In this document: positions 11,301-21,515 of the stretch, piece by piece
How the letters are laid out: each line of letters begins with the position of its first letter
Position numbering within the stretch: the stretch's first letter is position 1
DNA from: Alitta virens
Taxonomy: Eukaryota; Annelida; Polychaeta; Phyllodocida; Nereididae
Assembly: GCA_932294295.1 (NCBI GenBank)
Contig: OW028576.1
Location: 43,502,247 to 43,566,246 of the forward strand
Length of the DNA stretch: 64,000 bases
Direction of reading: 5' to 3'
Notes under the pieces: generated by a model
What the model was told of the DNA's origin: nothing
What the model saw: only the letters and a program-made list of their open reading frames with translations
Databases searched by the model: none
Program-made: the position numbers and the translations under genes

Positions 11301-13472
11301 ATTACCTTTTCGTCTGCATAATTAGGTGAATGAACGGCTGGAGAAACAATTCTAACTGTTTAGGCTTCAACTGCAAAGAAACAAGGACACATTTGAAAAT
11401 TGTGCAAATCACATTTAAGGACAAACGCCAAATTATTTACAAATAGGGGAGCTATCAGTAATCTAAATTTGACATCATTAACTGCACTCAATCACCCCAA
11501 TTAATTATGACACCATTTACTGCACTCAGTGACCCAATTGTATGCCTATGTCATTAAACAATGGTTTGGGCAGTTACTGATAGCCCCCTCTATTGATAAA
11601 TAATAGCCTTTTGTTGCACGTTTCATACAGTCATTACAAATTGGCTCACCTCCGAGGCTCCAACTCTTTCCAGTTCACTCATAAAAGCATCCGCAATGTG
11701 AAATTTCAACCCATCGGGAGTAGAGCTGTTTGCACTAACGACTCCTTTGCTTAGAATCTTGTTGAAGCGTTTGATGAACTTTAGTTTCCATCCGAAGAGT
11801 TTTATCAACTCCAGACTCCCCCCCAGCACTTTTCTGATGAGCTGCAACAAAAATTAAGGGATTTATAGCAACAATTGGGTGACTTTAATGATTTATACAT
11901 AACAAAGACTTTCCTTACAATGTGGGTTCAGTTCTCCTGATCTTGGATCATTGAATATGAAGAAGAAAAAAAAAAGTTCCAGTCTTCAACAGTCAAAAAC
12001 TCCCTCACACATAATATTCCAGAAGACTAGAAATTTCTTTCATACTCAAAGACTTTTCTATTATTCAATCAGATACAGATATTGACCTATACCTTACAGA
12101 TCAGTACTCAGCAGTCCCACTGCTACCAATCTTAAAATATCAATAGCTAAGTTTACTCAATCAACTACTTTTCACTATGAACTAAAATTTACAATATGAA
12201 AATGAATGTTCTCCAAACATAGATGCAATTTTCCAAGTATTTAAGTTGTTTTTCTCACCGTCATAAACTTGTCCAACCTCAGCCGATCGATACAAAACCA
12301 TTCTCTCGTCTCCGTCTGGAAGAATACATCGATGAACAAGAACGCTTGTTCCGGATTCTTGAAGCATTTGATGAGTGATGCCAAACTGTTGGCAAGTTCC
12401 TCCTGAAACCAAATTAATATTAATTAATAATTAATTTATTGATCCCACTTTAGTATTAATGTAGAGTGCTCCGTTGCACTGTCGTGACTTCGTCGGTAAT
12501 ACTGCATTTACATCAATACCTAGCTCAAAATTGCCTGAAAGGGTTTGGTGCAGTATAGCGGACCAAAATGTATGACCATATTTGGCGAATACGAAAAATT
12601 AAATATATATATCACTTTGTTTTGCAAGTTTTAAGTTCTAGCACAATTAGAATAAATTTGTGAAGAGTTGCGGGGGTTTGGGAGCGGCAGCCTCAAGTTG
12701 CGGGGGTTTGGGAGCGGCAGCCTCAAATAAAAAATATTTTACCTGAATCAACGGCTTGTCGGCCATCCACATGCAATAGTGCAACCCCTTCCATATCTTT
12801 AGGAAATCTGCCTCGGAGAATGCCCCTTTTTTAAAGATAGAAACACAGCATTTTCAAGACACAAATAGCAAATATTATATAATATTATGATATTATATAT
12901 GAAATTATAATGGTAATCTAAATTGCGATGGGTTTACCACTCATTTAATTTCATATCCTTGGAAATACACCCAGCTTTCTTAAGCAACAACAGATACTGA
13001 GTAGTATACAAGATCATATAGCCTTAAATGGGGGGGGGGGGGGGGACAATGAAATTCATTATCAATTATGTATTTTCTTGACAAGGTCACAAGGTGTACA
13101 CAGTAAGGAGACTAGGTAGGACTAGGAGCGACTATATAATCAACAGCTAAAATTGAAACACTATCCATATAAACATTTAGAAATAGTTCAGATTCAAACC
13201 TCCTGGTCTAACAGCTTCTAACTGCACACAAAACTTGACATAACAACGAGCACCTGAAACCACGTGTCAAAACTTTTTCAGCGACAGTTCTGATAAAACT
13301 CGTCAGATTTTAAGCACTCTCCTCAAGCCTCACCTTTGGTAGAGCGTGCTTTGGATTCTAAGAACCTTCTCAACTTTTTCAGCGCCCTGTCACGGAATTT
13401 CTTCTCATTTCCAGCTAACTTTTGAGCGAATTGTATTAGAACTGTTTCGTCCACCAGCCCTTTCTCGGCCAT
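5327..13472 (-). CDS. RRP1: RRP1/RRP1B-type ribosomal RNA processing protein, 13 exons, ~952 aa
   Basis: This is a nucleolar protein of the RRP1 (NNP-1/Nop52) family, needed for 60S ribosomal subunit maturation. Inferred exons (high to low): 13472-13334, 12825-12743, 12402-12259, 11841-11650, 11370-11306, 10983-10809, 10700-10603, 10284-10118, 9508-8276, 8185-8144, 7472-7261, 6250-6166, 5550-5327. All phases close (2859 nt). The N-terminal Rrp1 domain shows [37 protein letters not shown] and [14 protein letters not shown]. Exons 6, 8 and 9 are Glu/Lys/Asp rich. Exon 9 contains a 447-bp tandem duplication and several RKSL motifs. Exon 12 encodes KKRVSF, an RVxF-type PP1-docking motif as known in RRP1B. 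The start MAEKGLVDE at 13472 has the context AAAATGG and aligns with the family start. An in-frame ATG at 13553 would add 27 residues. RRP1 and RRP1B are vertebrate paralogues, so the symbol is generic. Confidence 0.9.
6578..6793. mobile_element. GGGCTGTTCC-type MITE in an RRP1 intron
   Basis: The element starts directly after TTA with GGGCTGTTCCATTTAAA and then an A/G-run. The right side carries C-runs, a T-run and AAATGGAAC before diverging. It is a copy of the 26135-26334 family and lies in the intron between RRP1 exons 11 and 12. Confidence 0.65.
6975..7135. mobile_element. Pogo/Tigger-like remnant
   Basis: The stretch has diverged inverted ends, with 'ctcattataattaacacc' at the left and 'gttattgcgggacatgattgta' type sequence at the right. 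Its internal phrases (ggttccaaggctt, ttcggattactgaa) are shared with 3838-3991. It is non-coding and lies in an RRP1 intron. Confidence 0.4.
7594..7766. mobile_element. Pogo/Tigger-like MITE, CAGTCAACCCTC ends
   Basis: The terminal inverted repeats are CAGTCAACCCTCATTTATC at the left and the reverse complement CAGTCAACCCTCAGTTATCC at the right, enclosing repeated 'ataactga' and 'gagggaacc' phrases. The left end is preceded by TA. The right flank does not give a clean TA duplication. It lies in the RRP1 intron between exons 10 and 11. Confidence 0.65.
8477..9370 (-). repeat. 447-bp in-frame tandem duplication inside RRP1 exon 9
   Basis: Two adjacent copies (9370-8924 and 8923-8477) each encode 149 residues: a Lys-rich start, the acidic block [13 protein letters not shown], the phrase [19 protein letters not shown], then STKKKAK[RS]KSLDVANG and VVTEDAGSP. 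The period is exactly 447 bp, and the copies differ at only a few residues. The duplication is recent enough that most silent sites still agree. Confidence 0.9.
12542..12726. mobile_element. Truncated MITE copy plus a 30-bp tandem duplication
   Basis: 12542-12655 matches the left part of the 41277-41567 and 40110-40318 elements (GTGCAGTATAGCGGACC, then CAAGTTTTAAGTTCTAGCAC) but lacks a right end. It is followed by two tandem copies of a 30-bp G-rich unit (about 12666-12725). It lies in the intron between RRP1 exons 2 and 3. Confidence 0.55.
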
Positions 13473-13567
13473 TTTGACAACTAATGAACTATCCGCCAGA
13501 TGGCGCTTTTTCTTCATTTCAGCAAGTGCTGCCACCCTGCGAGTTCCTTTCATCACTCAATTTGCAA
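13473..13567. promoter_or_regulatory. Bidirectional promoter of RRP1 (-) and CENATAC (+) with CTCF/YY1-like site
   Basis: Only 95 bp separate the two divergent start codons, so the transcripts almost certainly share a promoter and may overlap at their 5' ends. The 14-mer CCGCCAGATGGCGC at 13493-13506 fits the CTCF core consensus apart from its third base. Read on the other strand it also contains a CCAT core usable by YY1. There is no TATA box. Function is inferred from position and motif only. Confidence 0.6.
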
Positions 13568-16500
13568 ATGGCGAAAAAGAAAGAAGTGAAAGGACAGTTT
13601 GATTATTGTCCATTATGTCGACTCAATCACAAGAAGAAACGCTCTCATGTGTATGGAAAGAGACATCAGGAAGTTGTCAAGAATATTTTGAAGAAACTTG
13701 AAAGAAAGGTAATGCCACAAAGAAATTAAACGACCCAGAAAACTGAAATGTGCAGTAACTAAATCAACAACATTCACAAATTTCTCTCAAGAAAATTTGA
13801 AAGGAGACCATTGTTGTGTTTGGGTGATGGACGAAACGGCGAGACGCGAAAACGTCAACACCCAAAACACCAACATTTTTGTAGCTGTTTTCGCGTGTAG
13901 CCGTTTTGACTGGCATTCTTGGGTTTTACTTTTAAGGAAAACACTAACTGGAGTTTTGCTGGAGGATTTGTATGAAAATATTGACTCATTAAAGAATTGG
14001 TATAGTTTAAAAAATTTAAAATAAAGTAACAAACTTCAGGGGCCTTATTGAAGATTGACCGTATTGCTGCTTAGGTAGGGGGTAACTTACTGAGCAAGGG
14101 GGAAGCTACACTAATTAAAAATTATATTTATTTCAAAGATAGCTGAAGCACTTCAAAATAAGTAGCTTACTGCAGGGGGGTACAGGTACTACTCCTCCCC
14201 CCAGTTCTAGTGCCCTGATTTCGCCATCCCTGGTGGTAAGAATTAACACTAATATTACTGAATAATCGAAGCTAGCTATTTTTCTTATTAAACTTTTTTC
14301 TTCCAGATTATCACAGCCAAGAAAAGCATGAAGACACCAGTGGTGACACCTGTGGAGAGACAGGAGAAGAAGACGTGGTGGTGTTATTTCTGTTCCGAAG
14401 AGAATGAACGGAATGAAGTCCTCGGTCTCTTTGCTGTGGAGAACAGTGGCCTGCTTCGGCATGTTGCCAGGTATTAGCAGAGAAATTGTGCCAAATAGAA
14501 GATATAGTCCGGCCCGAAAGTTTACAAGATGACAGAAATGAAATTGTGAATAATATTTTCCAAGTAGAAAAAAAATGTTACTGCACCTTATATAGAAATA
14601 AAGGAAAGTGGTTCTATTAGGTTATTGGAATGTAAAGAACATTTTTTATTAGGCAGGGATCAGGTTGGAACGCGCATTTGCAATATTTGCGCATTGTTTT
14701 CTCAATTATCCCACTAGATCATGTCATAATTGGCAAAAATCGCGCAAAGTTTGCCCAAAACATTGAAATATTGACAACTGTTTTCATGCTTGAATGCAGT
14801 GACCACGTTCACAACAGTCAAGTAAGCTGCGTTCTGATTGGCTGGTTAATGAGAGCAGAGCCATTTCTGGCCAATCAGAGTCCTCCTTTCATCCACCACT
14901 TGTTTAGTCTGACTTCGTTTGTGAGACTCAATCCACGTGGTGCTCTCATTTTTATTGCAATCATGTGGATCATAAATTATTAAGGACTCCATTAATGGTT
15001 GACCAGAAATCCCATCACAACTGGAAAAATCCCACTCTCATTCTTGGTAATGGGATATTTCTCCCACCTGAAATTGGTTCCAGCCTGATCCCTGATTATG
15101 TTTTTGGAATGTAAAGAACATTTTGTTATAATCCATCCACAACAAAAATTGTCGAAATGGAAGTGAACTTTATTTTGCCTAGGTGTATGTAAACTTTAGG
15201 GTCCGACTGTAGTTATTACTAAAAAATTGAAAAGTAAATGGTGAACTTAGCTATAATTCATGAGAACATTCCTCCTTGCACGGCGGAAAAGTAGGTGAAC
15301 ACTTCAAGTTACTGATTAATGAACATGAATTTATTACCTTCGTTTAGTTCATGTTTACCAGTGCTTATATTATTATTTTATTGCCATGATGGCTGTGTCG
15401 TTAGATTTTTATCTCTTTTGGTGTGCATTGTGATGTCACCTTTTAACATGCATCAATTGTTGTTGTTCTTATTATTAATTTATTGCATAACTTTTCAGCG
15501 AAGACCACAAACAGAAAATGAAGCAGTTTTGGCGACTGAACAGAGTGGATGCAAAGATGGAGAAGTTTTTACTTGATAAAGAAAAACTGGACAGGTAGAA
15601 GTGTTGTCTTGAGTTCTTTTCTTTTTGTAAACTTGACAGTAAAACTTTTTTGATTTTTTTCCTGTTATAATTGTCCAAAAAAAACTACTGATCTAGTGAT
15701 AGAATTGTTTCTGTGGAATGATTTTTTTTCTTTGTGAAAGTTAGGCTAGTAAAAACTAATAATGTGGCTTTAAATATCAAAACACTACTGATGTGGTGAT
15801 TGAATTATGTCTATCTAGTGTCAATATGAAATCGTAAATCATGATAAATGTATGTGTGAAAGTTTAAGCTGCTAATATGCCCTTCTGTTTGATGATTGTG
15901 AAACCTATTTTCTTTAATTTTAGCTTTCTCGCCAAGGCGTCAGTTGCTGTACGAGAGTTTGAATCTGCAGAAGATCAAAAGCGCAAGACGGTAGGTGGTG
16001 CTTCCTTATAACTTGTTAAGTAATTGTCGAAAGAAAAATTGAGAAATTTCTTTGGAGTAACTTTGAGTCATAAATAATGTTGTCCTCTGCTTACTGTTCT
16101 GATGTACATCATAGTACATGTTTTTTCTTAATTGTTTTCAGGTTGCTCAACATATTCAGAAATGTTCGCTTAAACGTGTGCAAATACTTCGAGCATCAAT
16201 GGTTGGTTGAATGAATACGGAGCATCTAATCTGTATCTTTTAAAATGTCGAAATAATGTATAATATTATTGTGCTTGACCTAAAGTTAATATGTCTTACT
16301 GTTGGACACTCTTCTATCAAGTATGCTTATCTGGTTATAACAAGGCTGTTGTCCAAGAATGGATTTTTTTTGTATCAAATCGGACCCGCATGGAATGAAA
16401 CCCAGTAATAACTGAACAATTTGTGAGTCTCAAAGGGTTCTTTATAAGTGGTCCCTGCTGTATTATTTAAAGTGACAATCTAGTAGCATTGTCACAAGTT

Positions 16501-19500
16501 CATTGCATTCTAAGAGAAAAACTTTGGGGTAATTCTCTCTGTTATTACCTTGGTTAAGTTGGTAGCTAATACAGCAATTTTAGAGCGAAGTGAATGAGAC
16601 AGTGAATGAGACAAATCAGAAAGATTGTAAAGTAATTGACCCAACATTTCTAGCCCATTCAAATGCCCTTATAAATCATAAAGTACTGCCTATGCAACGC
16701 AGGCCATTAGTCTAGAAGAATATAGAATAGCATTACAACTGTACAGAAAAGGGTTAAAAGAGGTGAAAACAAGTTTATTGCCCAGATGTTGGGGTGGCTA
16801 TTAAATTCTTATCAAATGTTTCAATCAGTCTAAAACATCGTTCTGAAGATGTAACTGTCCATGCTCCCTCTAAAACTGCTGTAACAATAGAAACATGGTA
16901 ATATACACTTAAAAGTCTTGCACCTTTTTTTGCTTCAAAATGTTTTTTTATTTTAATAAAAGACCCTGGTTTAAACTGACAGTTCGAATTTTATCATCAG
17001 ATGTCTTTACTTTTGATATCTAATGGTAAAAGTCAACTTGTCTTACTTTGAAATGTGTGTTAAATTTCCTGAATATTTACAAAAGACTGGAGAGACATCT
17101 GTTGTAAAGAAAATGAAGGATGAGAGGGAGCTGGCGCCATCTACTGTGAAAGTTAGGCAGACTGACGAGGCTTTCGGAGATGGCCTGAGTCTTGTTCACG
17201 TTGAGGTAAAAATTGGTTTCCACGAATCAAGATTTTGTGATTGCAAATTAAGTTGTAACTGTGCAATTTCGAAATTATTCTCGCCAATATAACCATGTAT
17301 CTTTAGTAAGTATACCTGCGGTTAAATTATCTTATTCTTTCAATAAAGTAATGATTGTAATAATCATATATGTACTTTTTTCATTAAATTTCGTGCAGTT
17401 GTAATTTTAATCACATTTAAAGCCAGGTGTGATTGTGAAATATTCTTCGATTTAATTCCTGGCATTCTGTTTTTGAATTAATGATTTTTTCATAAAAAGG
17501 AAAAACTGTAATTAATGGAAAGTTTGAAACTATACAGCTATTGTCATTACTAAATGTATATATATTTTTTTCTTCAGGATGACGGAAAGTCTGGAAACGT
17601 CCACAGTGGTGCCACCCCACCATGGCTGAAAGATGACGAAGATTCGGAGAAAAAAGACGCAGAGATCGGAGCCAGTATTAACCTATGGGAAGCCCATTGT
17701 AAGATTTGTGTACATTTTGATCACTAGACGTCTAGAACTGCATGACTTCCATATTAAGACTTGTTTAATAGGACTTGTAGTTAAATAATGGTATCAGATT
17801 ATGTGACTTCTATGGTGTTGGTCAACCTAAAAATGATAGAAAATAAAAATAAAAACTCCAGTCTTGAAATGACAGATGATATATATATTTTGTGTGAGGT
17901 ATTTGCTGTTCAGTTTCATGATGGCATTAGGGTGTATAATACAATTGGCAAAAAATAAGTGCAGTAGTAAACTCAGTGCTGTTCCACTTAAAAAAAAAAG
18001 GGGGAGAGGGGGAGGGGGGAGGCGTGGATAGGAAAATGTTTAGTTTTTGACAGAATCCCCCCCCCCCTCTTTTTTCTGCATTGAGATATTAAGAAAATAC
18101 TGGTCAGAAACCTTTTTGAAAGGAACAGCCCCAAAGGAATTTGCTGTTCAGTTTCATGATGGCATTTGGTGTGTCTACAATAGGCAATAATTAGGTGCAG
18201 TAATAAACTCACTCAGTATAATGATAATCACTGGTCTGAGGTTTGTGTCTATTTTCAGTAAAGCGAGAAGCAAAAGCGAAACTCCCACCAAACAGGGTCG
18301 GTGCCAATTTCAACCGGAAAGGAGGTCCTGCTGGTGCTACGTGGCTGCCCTCTTTTGGCAAAGTTTGGAACAAGAATCGTCGTGCTCATTCACAGTGAGT
18401 TTCCTTGAAAAAAATAGTGCGATAAATATGCTCAAATTTTTACGACAATTGAATGTGATTTCTGACGTGTGTGTAACTAAGAGTAACGCAAATCAGATAT
18501 TGATTGCTGTATTGTAAGAGAAAAAGCACTTCTCCAGATGCTGCAGACTTTGCACAATAATGTAGCTTATTTCAAAGTTAGTTATGTGAACAAACTGTCA
18601 AAGCTTCCAAGTGATGGTCTTCCAAGTGATGGTCTTGCTATGACAACATAATGAAGTACAATTAATGAATGAAATTATTTCGTTTGAACAATACTCTTAT
18701 TATTAACTGAATTCTTGCCTTGAACAGTTTGTTTCAATGTCTCATTGCTACTTGGTCTGAAACTTAACCTGCTTATTTGACCAGCTGCCAGAATTTACCC
18801 CATCGGTGGGGATTTTACTTGCCTCAGCATAGACCATAAGTTCTAGTGTATGTCATAGTATTTAGAGTAAGAATTATACTGTTATTCACAGCGAAATTCA
18901 TTATGTCATAGAAGAATATTTAGTAATTCAAGACTATATTTCATTTCAGACAACAGTTTGCGATCACAGAAGGGTGGGCAAGCCGTAATGCAGTTTCAGT
19001 GAAAGCTTACGAAAGGAAGAATGTTGAACAAAAATCAGCTCCAGAAACAACTTCCGCTGCTGACAATAATTCATCCTCAAGTTGTCATAATTCAGACAAA
19101 ACTCCTTTATCGAGTGAATGTAGTGATGCATATCCATCTACATCTGTGACAAGTGAATCTGTTGCTACTGACGAACAAAACTCAGCTTCATCAACATCAT
19201 CAATAATGTTTCAACGGATTAGTGAATCTTTACAAAGCAATCAAATGTTACCCAGACCAGCTGTGCCGTTTAACAGAGACATTCAGCAACCTCAAATTTA
19301 TCATAATGATTATGGTCATGACTACTATGGACACCACAATGACTGGTCTAGTGGTGCGACCTACCAAAACAATTACCATAGTAACCATGAAGTTTACCAT
19401 GGTAACCATGGTAATTATTCGAACGACTATCATGGAATCAGCTATGGATATCTGGACAATTTTGGTACCGCCGCACAACTTTCGAAGCAACAAAATCATC

Positions 19501-19676
19501 CCCAAAGTCAGAATCAAAGACCGAGTTCATATTCTACGTCATACCAAGCTGATATGGCCAGTACTGCAAGTGGCGCATACAGCCAGAATACCCAACAGAA
19601 TTCAGTGAACTCAATATTAGAACAATTACAGAAAAACCGACTTTCTTTGTCAAAATCTATCATGGACAAGACATAA
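13568..19676 (+). CDS. CENATAC: CENATAC (CCDC84) minor-spliceosome factor, 9 exons, ~543 aa
   Basis: CENATAC acts with the U4atac/U6atac.U5 tri-snRNP in splicing of AT-AC minor introns. Inferred exons: 13568-13708, 14307-14470, 15499-15594, 15924-15990, 16142-16201, 17086-17205, 17578-17698, 18259-18394, 18950-19676. Phases close to 1632 nt. The N-terminal zinc finger is CPLCRLNHKKKRSHVYGKRH (C14, C17, H27, H33). A second C2H2 set is C73, C76, H99 and H106, followed by KQFWRLN. The family C-terminal blocks are HSGATPPWL (exon 7), KLPPNRVGANF and WLPSFGKVWN (exon 8), then RQQFAITE across the last splice. The protein is longer than human CCDC84 because exon 9 adds a Ser/Thr-rich, then His/Tyr/Asn-rich, then Gln-rich tail. 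The weakest splice is the acceptor of exon 6 (17085), with a poor pyrimidine tract. Divergent from RRP1. Confidence 0.9.
14654..15094. mobile_element. MITE with CAGGGATCAGG ends inside CENATAC intron 2
   Basis: The left end CAGGGATCAGGTTGGAAC and the right end, as reverse complement CAGGGATCAGGCTGGAAC, are near-perfect inverted repeats of hAT style. The interior is non-coding and contains both an inverted and a direct CCAAT box (about 14836 and 14870). A 21-bp direct repeat starting TTGGAATGTAAAGAAC flanks the element at 14625-14645 and 15104-15124. Confidence 0.65.
17978..18131. mobile_element. GGGCTGTTCC-type MITE in CENATAC intron 7
   Basis: The ends GCTGTTCCACTTAAAA and GAACAGCCCC (inverse) enclose an A-run/G-run tract and a C-run/T-run tract with 'attaagaaaatactggtc' between. 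This matches the 26135-26334 family. Confidence 0.6.
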
Positions 19677-19724
19677 AAACTTTGTAAGTTAGCAGTTGTT
19701 TTTAAAATTTTCAATTTCAAAGCA

Positions 19725-19730
19725 AATAAA
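19725..19730 (+). terminator. AATAAA poly(A) signal of CENATAC
   Basis: A canonical AATAAA lies 49 bp after the stop codon and is followed by a T-rich stretch, giving a short 3' UTR. Confidence 0.65.
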
Positions 19731-19914
19731 ATTTTTATTAAGAATCATTTTTTCAGTTTTATGAAATATGTTTAACCCTGTGCTTTTGTTTTTTGTAAAA
19801 ATTTGCTGTACTATGGACTGGTTCATTCTAACAATGTCGCAACTAAGTCGGGGGTGGTTCCATGAATTGTTTCCTAAACCAAATTATGAAGTGTTCTTTA
19901 AATTGTTTTTTACT

Positions 19915-20000
19915 GTGCCTTGACCACTTTCATAGTTTAGTACAAGTCATTAAACAAAAAAGAAAATAAGTGGACATAGTGTGGAAGTGGTCAAGGCACG
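19915..20000. mobile_element. Short foldback element, GTGCCTTGACCACTTT arms
   Basis: The left arm GTGCCTTGACCACTTT (19915-19930) pairs with AAGTGGTCAAGGCAC (19985-19999). The sequence following the left arm (CATAGTTTAGTACAAGTCATT region) reappears inverted in the element at 46747-46825, so this is a dispersed family. Apart from this, 19731-21503 holds no supported exon. It should contain the SC5D promoter and a non-coding first exon. Confidence 0.6.
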
Positions 20001-20217
20001 GATGCGAATTCAGGAAAGTTTTCTTACAATAACCAAGCCCAAGGCCTGAAGCCATTGAAATTTTATGAAGCCTCCCCCCAGTATAATGAACATGAACTGT
20101 AGGGTTTTGTAAAGCAGCAAACTAATTTTCTTTTAGTTTACAAGCATTCATTCATTCATTCATTCACTCATTGCACTATCCACTAGAGGACGACAGTGTC
20201 TAGTTGGTGGCACCACG

Positions 20218-20268
20218 TCATTCAGCCAATCAGAGGTGAGTATTTTCAGTGTCAAGGTCATTGACCTG
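20218..20268. promoter_or_regulatory. CCAAT box and IR-1 nuclear-receptor site upstream of SC5D
   Basis: CAGCCAATCAG (about 20224-20234) is a good NF-Y site. It is followed by GTGAGT, which could be the donor of a 5' UTR exon. At 20255-20267, AGGTCATTGACCT is a perfect inverted repeat of AGGTCA with 1-nt spacing, the arrangement bound by RXR heterodimers such as EcR/USP or FXR/RXR. The gene is expected to have an upstream non-coding exon, because a splice acceptor (TTTCAG) ends at 21503, 12 nt before the start codon. Confidence 0.4.
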
Positions 20269-21515
20269 ACATGACAAAACTTTGCTCAGCTGATAAATTC
20301 GTGATCATTTCACAGATCTGGTGACTTTCTCACATTGTCAGCTGTTTCCTCTGGTTATAGGAGGTTGGTATATTCTAGATATTGTTGTGATATACTTAAT
20401 TGTAATTTAGTTGTCGATATAGTGCTGTTTTCTAAGCCTAATGTTTGGCAACAGTTCGCACATGTCAGTACAAGTATAGTTGGACTGAAATCAGAGTTCA
20501 GTATTGACATTATGACAAACATGTACTGTACTAAAATATTTCGCTTTTGGACTGTGGATTTTAGTTCTTTTTAATTACAATACGAGAAATGTAGTAAACC
20601 ATAAATTAATGGCAAATGAATGTCTGTATTTAATAATTGATACAGACTTTGACATTTTAGATTCACGCGTACGTTTGGTTCTACTTTGGAGTAAAACAAC
20701 CAAATAAAGATTTACTATAATTGAATTTAAGTTTTAACACATATTATTGCAAAAATTGCATAAAACATTTATTTTATAACTCCAATTAACTATTTATAAA
20801 TTAAATCCTGTCAACTGACAACCTGACAACTGTGCTTGTTCTAAATTATGTAAGCTATTCATGCAATGATTCATGATTGCTTATCAGGTGATTTTGTTTT
20901 GTGTCGATATTTGGTTAATGCTTCCTGTCACGTCTTATACTCTGAAGCCTGAATCATGTTTTTTTCCGTTGTGTAAATGTCAACGTCAGGTGATGCATTA
21001 AGATATGACGGTCTGATGCCACCGGCTGCTAATTAGGTGGACAATTGTAACAATTTCAGTTGTTTCACATTAATATATATATTTTTTGTAATGGGCACTA
21101 TTATTTAGACCTCTTGCGCTAACAACCTTAATTATTGTGCAGTCATGATTCTGAGCTAAACAGTACAAATTGAATCAATGGCCCAGGTCAGCCTGCAAAT
21201 ATTTTTTAATATACCACACTTGTTTTAAATTAGTCTTTGCTGATGTGCATTCATGACTGGCTTATAATATATATGTAACTTGTTTAATCAGCACATAAAT
21301 GATGGACCTGAAGGGTTAACCATACTTAGCTGACAATTATGTCAATGTATTCACAAGAATTTTAATTGTGTGACTTTTATTAAATGATGAATAAAAAAAA
21401 AACATCTTATGCTTGTAGTTTTAAAATGATGTGTGTTAAACAATTGCTCTACAATAAGTTCAGTTGTAAATAGATTTCTCAATCTTTTCTTATAATGTTT
21501 CAGGACTTCTTGACC

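Noticed and set aside
13553..13556. Upstream GTG/ATG start for RRP1 adding about 27 residues
   Set aside because: Possible for the ATG at 13551-13553, but family alignment and the AAAATGG context favour 13472. The GTG is not a credible eukaryotic start.
19248..19517. Minus-strand reading frame rich in Val/Met/Ile
   Set aside because: It is the complement of the low-complexity tail of CENATAC exon 9. No independent evidence of coding.
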